DNA from: Chloroflexota bacterium
GTDB lineage: Bacteria; Chloroflexota; Limnocylindria; Limnocylindrales; CSP1-4
Assembly: GCA_016191425.1 (NCBI GenBank)
Contig: JACPOR010000008.1
Location: forward strand, 1 to 64,000
Length of the DNA stretch: 64,000 bases
Reading direction: 5' to 3'
Shown: positions 9,471-18,596 of the stretch, piece after piece
Numbering within the stretch: the first letter of the stretch is position 1
Layout of the letters: each line of letters opens with the position of its first letter
Notes under the pieces: generated by a model
The model's input: the letters and a program-made list of their open reading frames with translations, nothing else
The model's database searches: none
Told to the model about the DNA's origin: nothing
Made by a program: the position numbers and the translations under genes

Positions 9471-9818
9471 ATGGCGCTGATGCACGCCACGGACGCCACG
9501 TTCGAGGAGCTCGTTCTCAAGGCAGACAAGCCGGTCATCGTCGACTTCTGGGCCGCCTGGTGCGGGCCATGTCGCATGGTCGCCCCCGAGCTCGAGAAGC
9601 TTGCCGTGAAATACGAGGGTTCGGTCGACGTGGTCAAGGTCGACGTCGACGCAAACCCCCAGACGCAGCGGGCGTTCAACATCATGAGCCTGCCGACGGT
9701 CGCGTTCTTCGCGCCCGGCAAGCAGCCCATGGGTGTCGTCGGCTTCCGGCCGGCCGAGCAGCTCGAGGCCCAGTTCGGTCTCACGGCCTTCGCCCCGGCG
9801 GTCACGCCCGAAGCCTGA
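9471..9818 (+). CDS. trxA: thioredoxin
   Basis: VDFWAAWCGPCRMVAPELEKLA; cis-Pro region SLPTVAFF. Confidence 0.96.
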   Translation: MALMHATDATFEELVLKADKPVIVDFWAAWCGPCRMVAPELEKLAVKYEGSVDVVKVDVDANPQTQRAFNIMSLPTVAFFAPGKQPMGVVGFRPAEQLEAQFGLTAFAPAVTPEA

Positions 9819-9943
9819 TCACGCAGGAGGGTTCGGCCCTCCTGATTCGTTCCGCTCCTCCGGCACAACGGCCCCGGTCACGCCGGGGTCGTTGTGCGTC
9901 CAGGCCACCTTGCGTCCAAGCAGCCGTGCGTCCAGGCCGCCGA

Positions 9944-10282
9944 TCACCGGGCGCGGCGGTACGCCGCGCCGAACCACGCCACGAGTCGATCCAGGGCGTG
10001 GCCATCGAGTCTCGGCGGGCTGAACGCGACCCAGTCGCGACCGAGCGGCGAAGCGGCCGCATCCGGGGTGTTCCTCGCTGCCGCGCCGATCTCGGGGCCG
10101 ACCCGAAAGGATGCAGACGCCGCGAAGAGGCTCGCGATGGGAGAACCTCCGATCGACCAGACGGTCGCGCCATCGGAGGAGCCGCGGGAAGGCCGCGGGT
10201 CGAGCGAGCTGGCAACGCCCTCGATCGCCTCGGCCAGCTCAACCGCGAGATCGCCGACGGCTTCCCCGACGGGGTCACTCAC
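9944..10282 (-). CDS. hypothetical protein
   Basis: GTG start VSDPVGEAVGDLAVELAEAIEGVA...GRDWVAFSPPRLDGHALDRLVAWFGAAYRRAR; downstream of the DinB-like gene. Confidence 0.55.
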   Translation of the reverse strand: MSDPVGEAVGDLAVELAEAIEGVASSLDPRPSRGSSDGATVWSIGGSPIASLFAASASFRVGPEIGAAARNTPDAAASPLGRDWVAFSPPRLDGHALDRLVAWFGAAYRRAR

Positions 10283-10367
10283 GCCACGAGCCCGGGATCG
10301 CCTTGAGATCGCCGACCGATTCCCCGACGTCACTCACGCCATGGAGCCCAGGATCGCCTTGAGATCG
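10262..10367. repeat. ~55-bp imperfect tandem duplication across a gene junction
   Basis: ttccccgac(gggg)tcactcacgcca..agccc(g/a)ggatcgccttgagatcg occurs twice; GTG starts 55 nt apart (10282 and 10337). Confidence 0.8.
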
Positions 10368-10810
10368 GCCGCATGGTCCGCGTAGTGGTCCATGGTCTCG
10401 TCGATGAACGTCTTCAGGTTGGCCGGGTGCTTGATCCAGCGGACCTCGGGAACCATCGTCAAATGGCCACGCAGATCGCCTGGCACCGATTCCAGCCGAC
10501 TGCGAACCTCGGCGAGCGGAAGGGACCGCCACTCCGCCTGAATGTCGCTGTTCATCAGGTCGCCACGCTCGTCCCAGAGGGCGTCCAGTCGGGCCGCCGA
10601 CGCGCTGGTCTCGTTCATCGCCAGATCTTTGGCGACCTCCAGCGCCCATCCCTGCCAGCCCACGAGATGTGCGATCAGGTCCCGCGCCGACCAGCCATGG
10701 GCACCGTCGACGGGCTCGTCCATGCGCTCGTCGGGAACGGCCGCCAGTGCCTCGAACGGCCTCCAGGCGTCGCGCTCCTCTTCCAGGAACTCCATCGCGT
10801 TCAGGTACAT
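10334..10810 (-). CDS. DinB / ClbS-DfsB-like four-helix protein
   Basis: MYLNAMEFLEEERDAWRPFEAL...GWSARDLIAHLVGWQGWALEV. Confidence 0.7.
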   Translation of the reverse strand: MYLNAMEFLEEERDAWRPFEALAAVPDERMDEPVDGAHGWSARDLIAHLVGWQGWALEVAKDLAMNETSASAARLDALWDERGDLMNSDIQAEWRSLPLAEVRSRLESVPGDLRGHLTMVPEVRWIKHPANLKTFIDETMDHYADHAADLKAILGSMA

Positions 10811-10841
10811 GTGGCTCCTCGTGGACTTCCTCGACTGTTGC

Positions 10842-12617
10842 TCAGACCGCGACCGGCTCGCGATACTCGCCGAAGGCGGATCGCAGGACCGCGCACTGCT
10901 CGCCGAGCGTGGCGTACGCCTCGGCGCACCGGATGAAGTGCGGCATCAGGTTCGAGGCGCTCGATTCCGGCTGCGTGGCGGTCTCGCGCAATCCGCGCAG
11001 CGCAGACTCGACCGCCCCAGACTCCCGATCGCGGCGTGTCCGCTCGAGGCGTTCGAGATGTCGCTCCAATGACCCTTCAGGCACGGCGAGCACCGGAACC
11101 GTCGTCACCTCCTGCTCGTCGATATGGGCGTTGACGCCGACGATGCGTCGCTCGCCAGCGTCGAACTCGCGCTGGAAGCGATAGGCGGCGTCCGCGATCT
11201 CGTGTTGCGGGTACCCCTCGCGGATCGCGGCCACCATTCCACCACGCCGATCAATCTCGTCGAGGTAGTGCCAGACCTCGCGCTCGACCTCGTTGGTCAG
11301 CGCCTCCACGAACCACGAGCCAGCGAGGGGATCGACCACGGACGCGACGCCCGTCTCCTCGGCGATCACCTGTTGTTGTCGGAGGGCCAGCAGCGCTGCC
11401 GCGGCAGTGGGCACCGCGAGGGCTTCGTCGTAGGCGTCGGTGTGCAGTGATTGCGTCCCGCCGAGGACGGCGGCAAGCGCCTGCGTCGCCACCCGGGTCA
11501 GGTTGTTGAGCGGCTGCTGCGGCGTCAGCGAGACGCCGGCGGTCTGGGTATGGAAGCGCATCCAGGTCGAGCGCTCGTTCTCGGCGCGGTAGCGCTCGGA
11601 CATGAGCTTCCACCAGATCCGGCGGCTGGCCCGGAACTTGGCGATCTCCTCGAAGAAGTCGCTGTGGGAGTTGAAGAAGAAACTGAGCCGCGGCGCGAAG
11701 TCGTCCACGCGCAGACCGCGGTCCAGCGCCGCCTCCACATACGCCATGCCGTCGGCGATCGTGAAGGCAAGTTCCTGGACGGCGGTCGAACCCGCTTCCC
11801 GGATGTGGTACCCGGAGATCGAGACGGTGTTCCAGCGGGGCATCTCGCGAGTCCCGAACTCGATCGTGTCCGTCACGAGGCGCATCGACGGCTCGGGCGG
11901 GAAGAGGAATTCCTTCTGGGCCACGAATTCCTTCAGGATGTCGTTCTGGGTCGTGCCCTCCAGCATGGCCCGCGGGTAGCCGGCCTTCTCCGCGGCGACG
12001 ATGTACATGGCCCAAATCGGCGCTGCCGGTGAATTGATCGTCATCGATGTGGAAACGCGGTCGAGCGGCAGGCCGTCGAGGAGGACCTCCATGTCGGCCA
12101 GCGAGCTGACCGCGACCCCGCAGGTGCCGAACTCGCCCTCCGCTTCGGGGTCGTCCGTGTCGTAGCCGTAGAGCGTCGGCATGTCGTAGGCGATGGAGAG
12201 GCCGGTCTGACCGGCCGCGAGGAGCGAACGGAACCGGGCGTTCGTGTCCTCGGCGGCACCGAATCCGGCAAACATGCGCATCGTCCAGAGCCGCGACCGA
12301 TAACCCGACGGGTGGACGCCGCGCGTGAAGGGCGGCTCCCCCGGGAACCCGATGTCGCGGGCCGGATCGAAGGCATCCCAGCGGCCGGTCCGGAGCGGAT
12401 CGCCGCGCTGGTCGACCGCCGTCGGGCCGCCGCCGCCGGATCGTCCACCAGGCTCCGTCGATTCGAGCGACCACGGCCCGTACAGGGTCGAGAGCGTGAT
12501 GTCGCCAAGCGTCACGAACTCGGGCCGCCGCTCGGGCGTTCGCGCCGTCGTGGGATCAAGGCGCTCGACACGCCATCGATCCCTGCGCCCCGCCCATGAT
12601 TCGCGGTCCGTGGTCAT
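10842..12617 (-). CDS. adenosylcobalamin-dependent acyl-CoA mutase large subunit (predicted isobutyryl-CoA type)
   Basis: [42 protein letters not shown]...[27 protein letters not shown]...[11 protein letters not shown]. Confidence 0.92.
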   Translation of the reverse strand: MTTDRESWAGRRDRWRVERLDPTTARTPERRPEFVTLGDITLSTLYGPWSLESTEPGGRSGGGGPTAVDQRGDPLRTGRWDAFDPARDIGFPGEPPFTRGVHPSGYRSRLWTMRMFAGFGAAEDTNARFRSLLAAGQTGLSIAYDMPTLYGYDTDDPEAEGEFGTCGVAVSSLADMEVLLDGLPLDRVSTSMTINSPAAPIWAMYIVAAEKAGYPRAMLEGTTQNDILKEFVAQKEFLFPPEPSMRLVTDTIEFGTREMPRWNTVSISGYHIREAGSTAVQELAFTIADGMAYVEAALDRGLRVDDFAPRLSFFFNSHSDFFEEIAKFRASRRIWWKLMSERYRAENERSTWMRFHTQTAGVSLTPQQPLNNLTRVATQALAAVLGGTQSLHTDAYDEALAVPTAAAALLALRQQQVIAEETGVASVVDPLAGSWFVEALTNEVEREVWHYLDEIDRRGGMVAAIREGYPQHEIADAAYRFQREFDAGERRIVGVNAHIDEQEVTTVPVLAVPEGSLERHLERLERTRRDRESGAVESALRGLRETATQPESSASNLMPHFIRCAEAYATLGEQCAVLRSAFGEYREPVAV

Positions 12618-12641
12618 CTCACGGGCAAATCTAGCATGGGC

Positions 12642-13301
12642 TCAGCCGCTCGCCGACGGCTCTGCGACCACGGCGACAGTCGCCGCAACGGCGCGGTCCA
12701 CGAGGGCGTCGTGGGCGGCACGCGTCGCGTCGGGGGCGACGGTCGTCGCAACGAGGACGACCCGGACCAGCGGCCCGTCCTGCCAGACCACGACGCTCTG
12801 GAGCGAGAGGTCATTCAGCGTATCGAGCCTGAAGACCTGGCCGGGGCCGGGCATCGTCGGCCGGCTCGTCTCGATGTTCTCCGTCCGCTTCGCGGTCCGG
12901 GAGCCGATATCGTAGAACTCGGCGATCCAGTCGGCCGGCAGCGAGCCGGTCGGCAACTCGAAGATCGCACTCGAGATGCCAGTTCCTCCGCCGAGGTCCC
13001 ACGTCGCCCCGGCGAACTGGACACTCGAGACGTCGTGGACGATCAACGACCCGAGGGCTGCCTCCGAGCAATGGCGCCCGGAGTCCACGCTCCCGGGGGC
13101 CGTTCCCTCGAACGTTGCGGGCAGGCGGGCCTCGAGGTCCGGGTAGGCGCCGGCGGCGCGGCCATCTACCCCGCATGGCCCGGTGGGGTCGAACGACGTG
13201 GTTGATCCCGGTCCGCAGGCAGCCGCGAGGAGAACTGCCATGAGCCACGCCAGGATTCGGCCCGCGCGCAGGCGGTTCAGGATCGTGGGAGTGGGAAGCA
13301 C
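12642..13301 (-). CDS. putative secreted lipoprotein
   Basis: AWLMAVLLAAACGPGS lipobox; no recognised domain. Confidence 0.65.
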   Translation of the reverse strand: MLPTPTILNRLRAGRILAWLMAVLLAAACGPGSTTSFDPTGPCGVDGRAAGAYPDLEARLPATFEGTAPGSVDSGRHCSEAALGSLIVHDVSSVQFAGATWDLGGGTGISSAIFELPTGSLPADWIAEFYDIGSRTAKRTENIETSRPTMPGPGQVFRLDTLNDLSLQSVVVWQDGPLVRVVLVATTVAPDATRAAHDALVDRAVAATVAVVAEPSASG

Positions 13302-13694
13302 GTCGTCAGCCTAGCGCCGGCGCGCCCGACGCGCCCGAACCACGCCAACGGCAACCGTACGGAGGTCCCGGAACTGGTGCGCCGATGCCCTCAACCTTCG
13401 ACCCGTGCTGCCCCCGGACGAGGTGCCCATTGCGGGCGTCGTCGGACCCGCCGTAGGGTTCGATCACGCCGAAACGCGACGACAACGGGAACACTCGGGG
13501 CGTCGGCCACGGACATTCGATCGAACGCCAGGCTCGACCCATGTCGAAACCTCTCGATCACGATCGGACATCACGAGCCGAGTAACCAAGGCTGGCATTC
13601 GGCCTCGAGCCCGCGCCTCGCGTCCCGGCGGGACTCATCTGTCTCGCGCCACCTCCGATCGCCTCCCGCCCGTGCGAGGGGCGATCGTCCATGC

Positions 13695-14372
13695 TCAGCG
13701 GACAGGGGCGGGCCTCGGACGACGGACGACACCTCGACGGTCGAGGTCGGCCTGCAGGGCACGAGCCGCGGCAACGAGGTCCGGGTCGTGGGAGATGGTC
13801 CGCGCCAGCCAATCGATGTAGCTGGGCTCGAAGGCAGCGATCTCCCCGAGCGTGTGGCCGTGGAACTTCCCGAAGTCAATCGGATGCAGGCGGGCATCCG
13901 CCACGGACGGCAGTGGCGCTGGCCGATGGCGGGGATCCCGCGCCCGGTCGAGCGGACCCGTCGGCTGGGAGGCCCTGGGCGGCTCACGGTCCACCCGTTC
14001 GGCCTTGAACGGTGACTGTCCCTGCGGCGACGCCGCCGGGCCCGATCGCGTGTCGCGCGGACGGAACGTCCCCGTCGTATCCAATCGGCCGGTGACCGGA
14101 CGGCTCGGTTTCGGCCTGGGGGGGCCGGAGCCTCGGCGAGCCAGACCGTCCTCGTCCGTGGGTGCGGCACGACCGGGCACCGCGACCTGGAGCTGCTCGT
14201 ACGCTCGATTGATCTCGGCCATCTTCCGGGTGGCCGCCCGCGCCGCCGCCGGGTCCGTGCCTGCGACGTCCGGGTGGTTCGCCCGGGCGAGCTTCCGCCA
14301 GGCACCCTTGATGGTCGCCTGGGAGGCCCCGGCGGGAACGCCGAGCACGAGATGTGGGTCGCGTTTCGTCAC
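13695..14372 (-). CDS. J-domain protein with C-terminal ExoX-C/DUF3820-like module
   Basis: VLGVPAGASQATIKGAWRKLARANHPDVAG (HPD) plus IDFGKFHGHTLGEIAAFEPSYIDWLARTI. Confidence 0.8.
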   Translation of the reverse strand: MTKRDPHLVLGVPAGASQATIKGAWRKLARANHPDVAGTDPAAARAATRKMAEINRAYEQLQVAVPGRAAPTDEDGLARRGSGPPRPKPSRPVTGRLDTTGTFRPRDTRSGPAASPQGQSPFKAERVDREPPRASQPTGPLDRARDPRHRPAPLPSVADARLHPIDFGKFHGHTLGEIAAFEPSYIDWLARTISHDPDLVAAARALQADLDRRGVVRRPRPAPVR

Positions 14373-14434
14373 CCGCCGAGTGTATCGAGCGACCGCGCTT
14401 GACAGCGGACCCAGCCTGAAGTCCCCTGTAGTCG

Positions 14435-15547
14435 ATGTCGATGAAGGGAAGAATCCGGTGGACCGGCTTCGCAGCCGCGATCACCGCCACGCCGTTCGCG
14501 CTGGCGTGGCGGTTCGCCCACGTCTATCGCGGCCGGGCCGGGTACCCCAGGCCGATGCCGCCCACGTCGGACCCGTCGGCGTTCGGTCTGTCGTTCGAAT
14601 CCCGCTTGGTCCGGACGGCCGATGGCCTCGACCTGCCGGCGTGGTGGATGCCCGCGGCCGCGAAGGGTGGGGCTCCGGCAGTCGTCCTGGTGCACGGCTG
14701 GGAATCGGCCCGCCATCGGACGCTCCCGAACGCGAGGTTCCTTCATGCACTCGGCTATCACGTCCTCGCCATCGACGTGCGAGGGCACGGGGCCAATCCG
14801 GCGGAAACCCTGCCGGTGAGTGCGGGCGAATTCGGCGCCGACGCCCTGGCCGCGGTCGAGTGGGCGCTGGCGGATCCGGGCGTGACGAACGTGGCCGTCC
14901 TGGGACATTCGCTGGGTGCGGTCGGAGCCATCCTGGCTGCCGCCGCCGAACCCCGGGTCGCGGCCGTGATTGTCGCTGCCGCCCCGGTCGACCCGTACCG
15001 GCTCACCAGGCAGACGTTCCGCCTGGCGCACCTGCCGATCCCCGATGTCGTCGCCTATCCCCTGGCCTGGTTGACGACGCGCGTCTACCTCGAGCCACGC
15101 GGTCGCACGGCTCGTGAGGTCTCGGCGACCGACGCCCTGCGGCGATACGCCGGGCCCGTCCTCGTGATCCACGGCACGGACGACCGCGTCGTCCCCTTCG
15201 CCCATATGGCCCGGCTCGTTGCCGCGGGCCGAGCCACCCGAACCGGGGACGCGAGGGGGCCGGCCGTCGAGTCGCTGGCGATTCCCGAAGGTCGGCACAG
15301 CTGGCTCTACGAGTTTCCGGCCTACAGGGCGGCTATCGGGCGCTTCCTCGCCGTCGCGTTCGGCGGTCCCCTGTCGCCGGATGACGCGGCGGCGACAGCC
15401 GCCGGAGTTGATGTCAGACGCCCGGTCGAGCCGGATCACGGGTTCTCGGCCCTCGCCAAGGTCGAGTCGACGCCGGGCGGCTCCGGCGACCCGGGAGCGC
15501 GCGGGCTGGTCGAGGATGGCCTCGCCATCGGAGCAATCGGAACCTGA
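14435..15547 (+). CDS. alpha/beta hydrolase
   Basis: VVLVHGWESARHRTLPNARFLHALGYHVLAIDVRGHG; AVLGHSLGAVGAI; HGTDDRVVPF. Confidence 0.87.
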   Translation: MSMKGRIRWTGFAAAITATPFALAWRFAHVYRGRAGYPRPMPPTSDPSAFGLSFESRLVRTADGLDLPAWWMPAAAKGGAPAVVLVHGWESARHRTLPNARFLHALGYHVLAIDVRGHGANPAETLPVSAGEFGADALAAVEWALADPGVTNVAVLGHSLGAVGAILAAAAEPRVAAVIVAAAPVDPYRLTRQTFRLAHLPIPDVVAYPLAWLTTRVYLEPRGRTAREVSATDALRRYAGPVLVIHGTDDRVVPFAHMARLVAAGRATRTGDARGPAVESLAIPEGRHSWLYEFPAYRAAIGRFLAVAFGGPLSPDDAAATAAGVDVRRPVEPDHGFSALAKVESTPGGSGDPGARGLVEDGLAIGAIGT

Positions 15548-16069
15548 ATGGACGTCGACACGGCAATCGCCGGTCTGCGAGCTGTGCGCGCGTTCGAGGA
15601 TCGGCCGCTGGCCGCGGACGATCTCGGCGCCATCGTCGAGGCGGGACGGCGTGCCGGCAGCTCGAAGAACCAGCAACGCTGGGCGTTCATCGTGATCACC
15701 GAGCGGGAACGGCTCCGCGCCCTGGCCTCGGTCGGGCCGTTCGCCGGCCATCTGGCGGGCGCGGCGGCAGCCGTGGCGCTCGTGACGCCGGATCCCCGCG
15801 GGCCGGGTCAACCGCTCTCCGTGCTCTGGGATCTGGGGCTCGCGTCGCAGAACATGATCCTGGCCGCGTGGGCGCGGGGAATCGGGAGCTGCCCGGCGAC
15901 CGTCTACGACGCCGACCTCGCGGGCCGTCTCCTCAGGCTCCCACCCGGCCGGACCTGTGAGTTCCTGCTCTCGTTCGGCTACCCGACCGATCCGAGCGCT
16001 CTGACCCGGCGGCTCAGGCCGGGAGGGCGCCGACCCCTCCACGAACTCGTCCATCGCGAGGAGTGGTAA
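15548..16069 (+). CDS. nitroreductase family protein
   Basis: AIAGLRAVRAFEDRPLAADDLGAIVEAGRRAGSSKNQQRWAFIVI; SQNMILAAWARGIGSCP. Confidence 0.87.
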   Translation: MDVDTAIAGLRAVRAFEDRPLAADDLGAIVEAGRRAGSSKNQQRWAFIVITERERLRALASVGPFAGHLAGAAAAVALVTPDPRGPGQPLSVLWDLGLASQNMILAAWARGIGSCPATVYDADLAGRLLRLPPGRTCEFLLSFGYPTDPSALTRRLRPGGRRPLHELVHREEW

Positions 16070-16146
16070 GGCCCACCTCGACGCCGGCCTTCCGGGAGGC
16101 GGACCTCGGGGACGCCCTTCGTCTTGCCTCCCTCGGCGGCCCCGGC

Positions 16147-16587
16147 TCAGCGACGACGGCGCAGATACGCGGTCAGCCCCGCGTCGTAGCCCATCGATTC
16201 GTAGAGGCGGCGCGCATCCGGCCGGTGGTGCCCGGCCGTCACCTCCACGAACGCCGCTCCACGTTCAGCGCCGATCCGCTGTGTCTCGGTGACCAGGCGT
16301 CGACCGACCCCTCGGGCTCGAGCACCGGGGTCGACCACGAGAGCCAGGATCCGAATCGCCACGTCGTCATGCTCGAATCGGGGGATCACGTGGAAGGCGA
16401 TGAATCCGATCACGATCCCGTCCGCGTCGGCGACGATGACGCCCGACTCGTCGCTGCTGAACCGCGTCAGTCGAGCGGCAACCATCGACGGAGTCACCGG
16501 GTACCCCTCGTCCGTGAACAGGGCGGCGATGCGGTCGGCGTCCGCCGGGGTGGCGGGACGCAGCCTCGTACCGGGGATCTCTGTCAT
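16147..16587 (-). CDS. GNAT N-acetyltransferase
   Basis: ALVVDPGARARGVGRRLVTETQRIGAERGAAFVEVTAGHHRPDARRLYESMGY. Confidence 0.9.
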   Translation of the reverse strand: MTEIPGTRLRPATPADADRIAALFTDEGYPVTPSMVAARLTRFSSDESGVIVADADGIVIGFIAFHVIPRFEHDDVAIRILALVVDPGARARGVGRRLVTETQRIGAERGAAFVEVTAGHHRPDARRLYESMGYDAGLTAYLRRRR

Positions 16588-16629
16588 GCCCTGATGGTAT
16601 CGCCCGCATCCCCGGCGCGGGAGCCGACG

Positions 16630-17457
16630 CTACCGGGAAAGGAGGTCGGCGATCGGAGCACCGACCGGTTCGAAGCCGAGTCGGGCATAGAGTCGCTCGG
16701 TTCGCTCCATGCCTGCCTCGGCCAGGAGGTGGATGAGGCCGGTACCCTCGGCAAGCGCCTCGGTGATCGCGACCGCCGTGAGCAGCGATGCAAACCCGCG
16801 ACCCCGCAGGGACGGGATGGTTCCGATCGAGGACAGGTAGGTCATGCCGGCGAGGGTCACGCGACGCGCCGCTGCGACCGGCCGATCGTCATCGAGGAGC
16901 ACCAGCGCCGCCCCGCCAGGGCGGCGAGCCGCGGCAAGAGATTCCGCGGCCAGGGCCGGGATGCGGTCGGACTCGACGTCGAAGGCGTCGACCAGAATTC
17001 GGGCCACATCCATGGCCCGGGACGTCGCCCCGGATCCGACGTGCTCGACGCGGAGATTCGGCCGTCGGTCGAGCGTTCGTGCCAAGCCGATCGCCGGTCC
17101 GGTGTCCGCGAGGGCCATGGCTCGATCCCGGCCGACCAGACGGAAGCCGGACCCGACGAGGCGGGTCTCGAGATCCGCCGGGCGACCGCCGAGCGGCAGC
17201 GTTCGCACGTGCGGCAGGCGCCCGAGCGTGGCGAACACGGTGACGATCTCATCGAGTCGTCGATCGAAGGCGTCGTGGTCGACCGGCCAGTCCAGCGCGA
17301 CGAGGCGGTTCCAGAACGGCTCGGCATCGGACGGGTCATGAAGCAGAAATCCATCACCCAGATCGCGCAGCTCGCGGCCACCATGGGCGTGGACGCGCGC
17401 CTCGTGAATCGCCAGCTGACGGCTGAGCGCTGGATCGAGGGTGAGGATCGGAGCCAC
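16630..17457 (-). CDS. GNAT N-acetyltransferase
   Basis: TYLSSIGTIPSLRGRGFASLLTAVAITEALAEG...ERLYARLGFEPVG. Confidence 0.85.
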   Translation of the reverse strand: MAPILTLDPALSRQLAIHEARVHAHGGRELRDLGDGFLLHDPSDAEPFWNRLVALDWPVDHDAFDRRLDEIVTVFATLGRLPHVRTLPLGGRPADLETRLVGSGFRLVGRDRAMALADTGPAIGLARTLDRRPNLRVEHVGSGATSRAMDVARILVDAFDVESDRIPALAAESLAAARRPGGAALVLLDDDRPVAAARRVTLAGMTYLSSIGTIPSLRGRGFASLLTAVAITEALAEGTGLIHLLAEAGMERTERLYARLGFEPVGAPIADLLSR

Positions 17458-17468
17458 GCAAACGGCGA

Positions 17469-18485
17469 TCAGGCCGCGTTCGAACGATGGAGGGCGAAGA
17501 GCGTCGCTCCGGAAGGGAGCTCGATGACCGTCGGCACGGGTGTTCCAGCCGCCTCGAACCAGGCCAGGTACGCGCCAGCGTCACGAAGCCCCGCCCCCAT
17601 GAACACCTCATCGAGGTGGACGCCGGCGATCAGCTCGCCATGGATCGAGTGCAGTTCGTCCTGGTCCGTGGGCAGCAGCCAGTCGAGCACCAGCAACCAG
17701 CCGTCGTCCTCGAGAGCCGGCCAGGCCGCGCGAAGCGATGCGGCCGGATCATCGAGCACGTGCAACGCGTACTGGAAGTAGATGAGATCGAAGCGCCCGC
17801 CCGCCGCGACGTGGTCGATCGACACCGAGTCGATGCGAATGCGATTCTGAAGATCGGCGTCCTCGATCAGCTGGTTCGCACGAGCGCGTGAATCGGGCTC
17901 GTCCTCGATCCCGAAGAGGCGCAGATCCGGGAATCGCTGGGCCATGGCGAGCAGCCACCGCCCCCCACCGCAGTGCACGTCGAGGATGCGGCCACCGGTC
18001 GACAGCCGGGCGACGAGATCGGGCAGGGCGGCCAGGGCCTCCGCGAAGAAGACGGCGACATCCTGGCGTGTCACGCGCTCGATCGCGGACCGGTACCGGT
18101 CCGGCCGATTCCGGATCGGCGCGCCGGTCCGGAAGAACTCGAGCAACCCGTCCCAGTCCAGGGTCGAGACGACTGAGTGGATCACCTGTCCGCCGAGATA
18201 GACGGTCCGCTGTTCATCGATGAGGACCACGGCGAGGCCCTCGTCGATCCGCAACACGTCGCTGGAGCTGATCAACCCGTGTGCGTCGGCTGCCCAGGCC
18301 CAGGTCTCGACCGCCCTGGGGTGCGTCCCTGTCCGTACGGCGAGCGCATCGACGCTGAGGCCGGCCCCGCCCGCGGCCCGGAGCGCATGGAAGAACCCGA
18401 GCTCGATCCCGAGATAGGAGATCCACGTGCGGTAGAAGCCGCCGAGAGCGGCGATGACGTCGTCGTGCTGCTCGTCGAGGTGCAT
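17469..18485 (-). CDS. class I SAM-dependent methyltransferase
   Basis: GGRILDVHCGGGRWLLAMAQRFPDLRLFGIE; FDLIYFQYALHVLDDPAASLRAAWPALEDDGWLLVLDWL. Confidence 0.85.
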   Translation of the reverse strand: MHLDEQHDDVIAALGGFYRTWISYLGIELGFFHALRAAGGAGLSVDALAVRTGTHPRAVETWAWAADAHGLISSSDVLRIDEGLAVVLIDEQRTVYLGGQVIHSVVSTLDWDGLLEFFRTGAPIRNRPDRYRSAIERVTRQDVAVFFAEALAALPDLVARLSTGGRILDVHCGGGRWLLAMAQRFPDLRLFGIEDEPDSRARANQLIEDADLQNRIRIDSVSIDHVAAGGRFDLIYFQYALHVLDDPAASLRAAWPALEDDGWLLVLDWLLPTDQDELHSIHGELIAGVHLDEVFMGAGLRDAGAYLAWFEAAGTPVPTVIELPSGATLFALHRSNAA

Positions 18486-18596
18486 GGTGGCCCGATTGTC
18501 GCACGATTGCCGCGGCGGAATAACCGGCTACGCCGTGGTAGCATGTGAGCCCACGGGAGCGCCACCGCGGCGACCCGGATCCACTCGGAGGGCCCG

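Noticed and set aside
14369-16054. 561-aa minus-strand ORF over the hydrolase and nitroreductase genes
   Set aside because: Mirror ORF of two recognisable plus-strand enzymes; composition atypical for protein
16063-17781. 572-aa plus-strand ORF over two GNAT genes
   Set aside because: Antisense shadow; minus strand encodes convincing acetyltransferases
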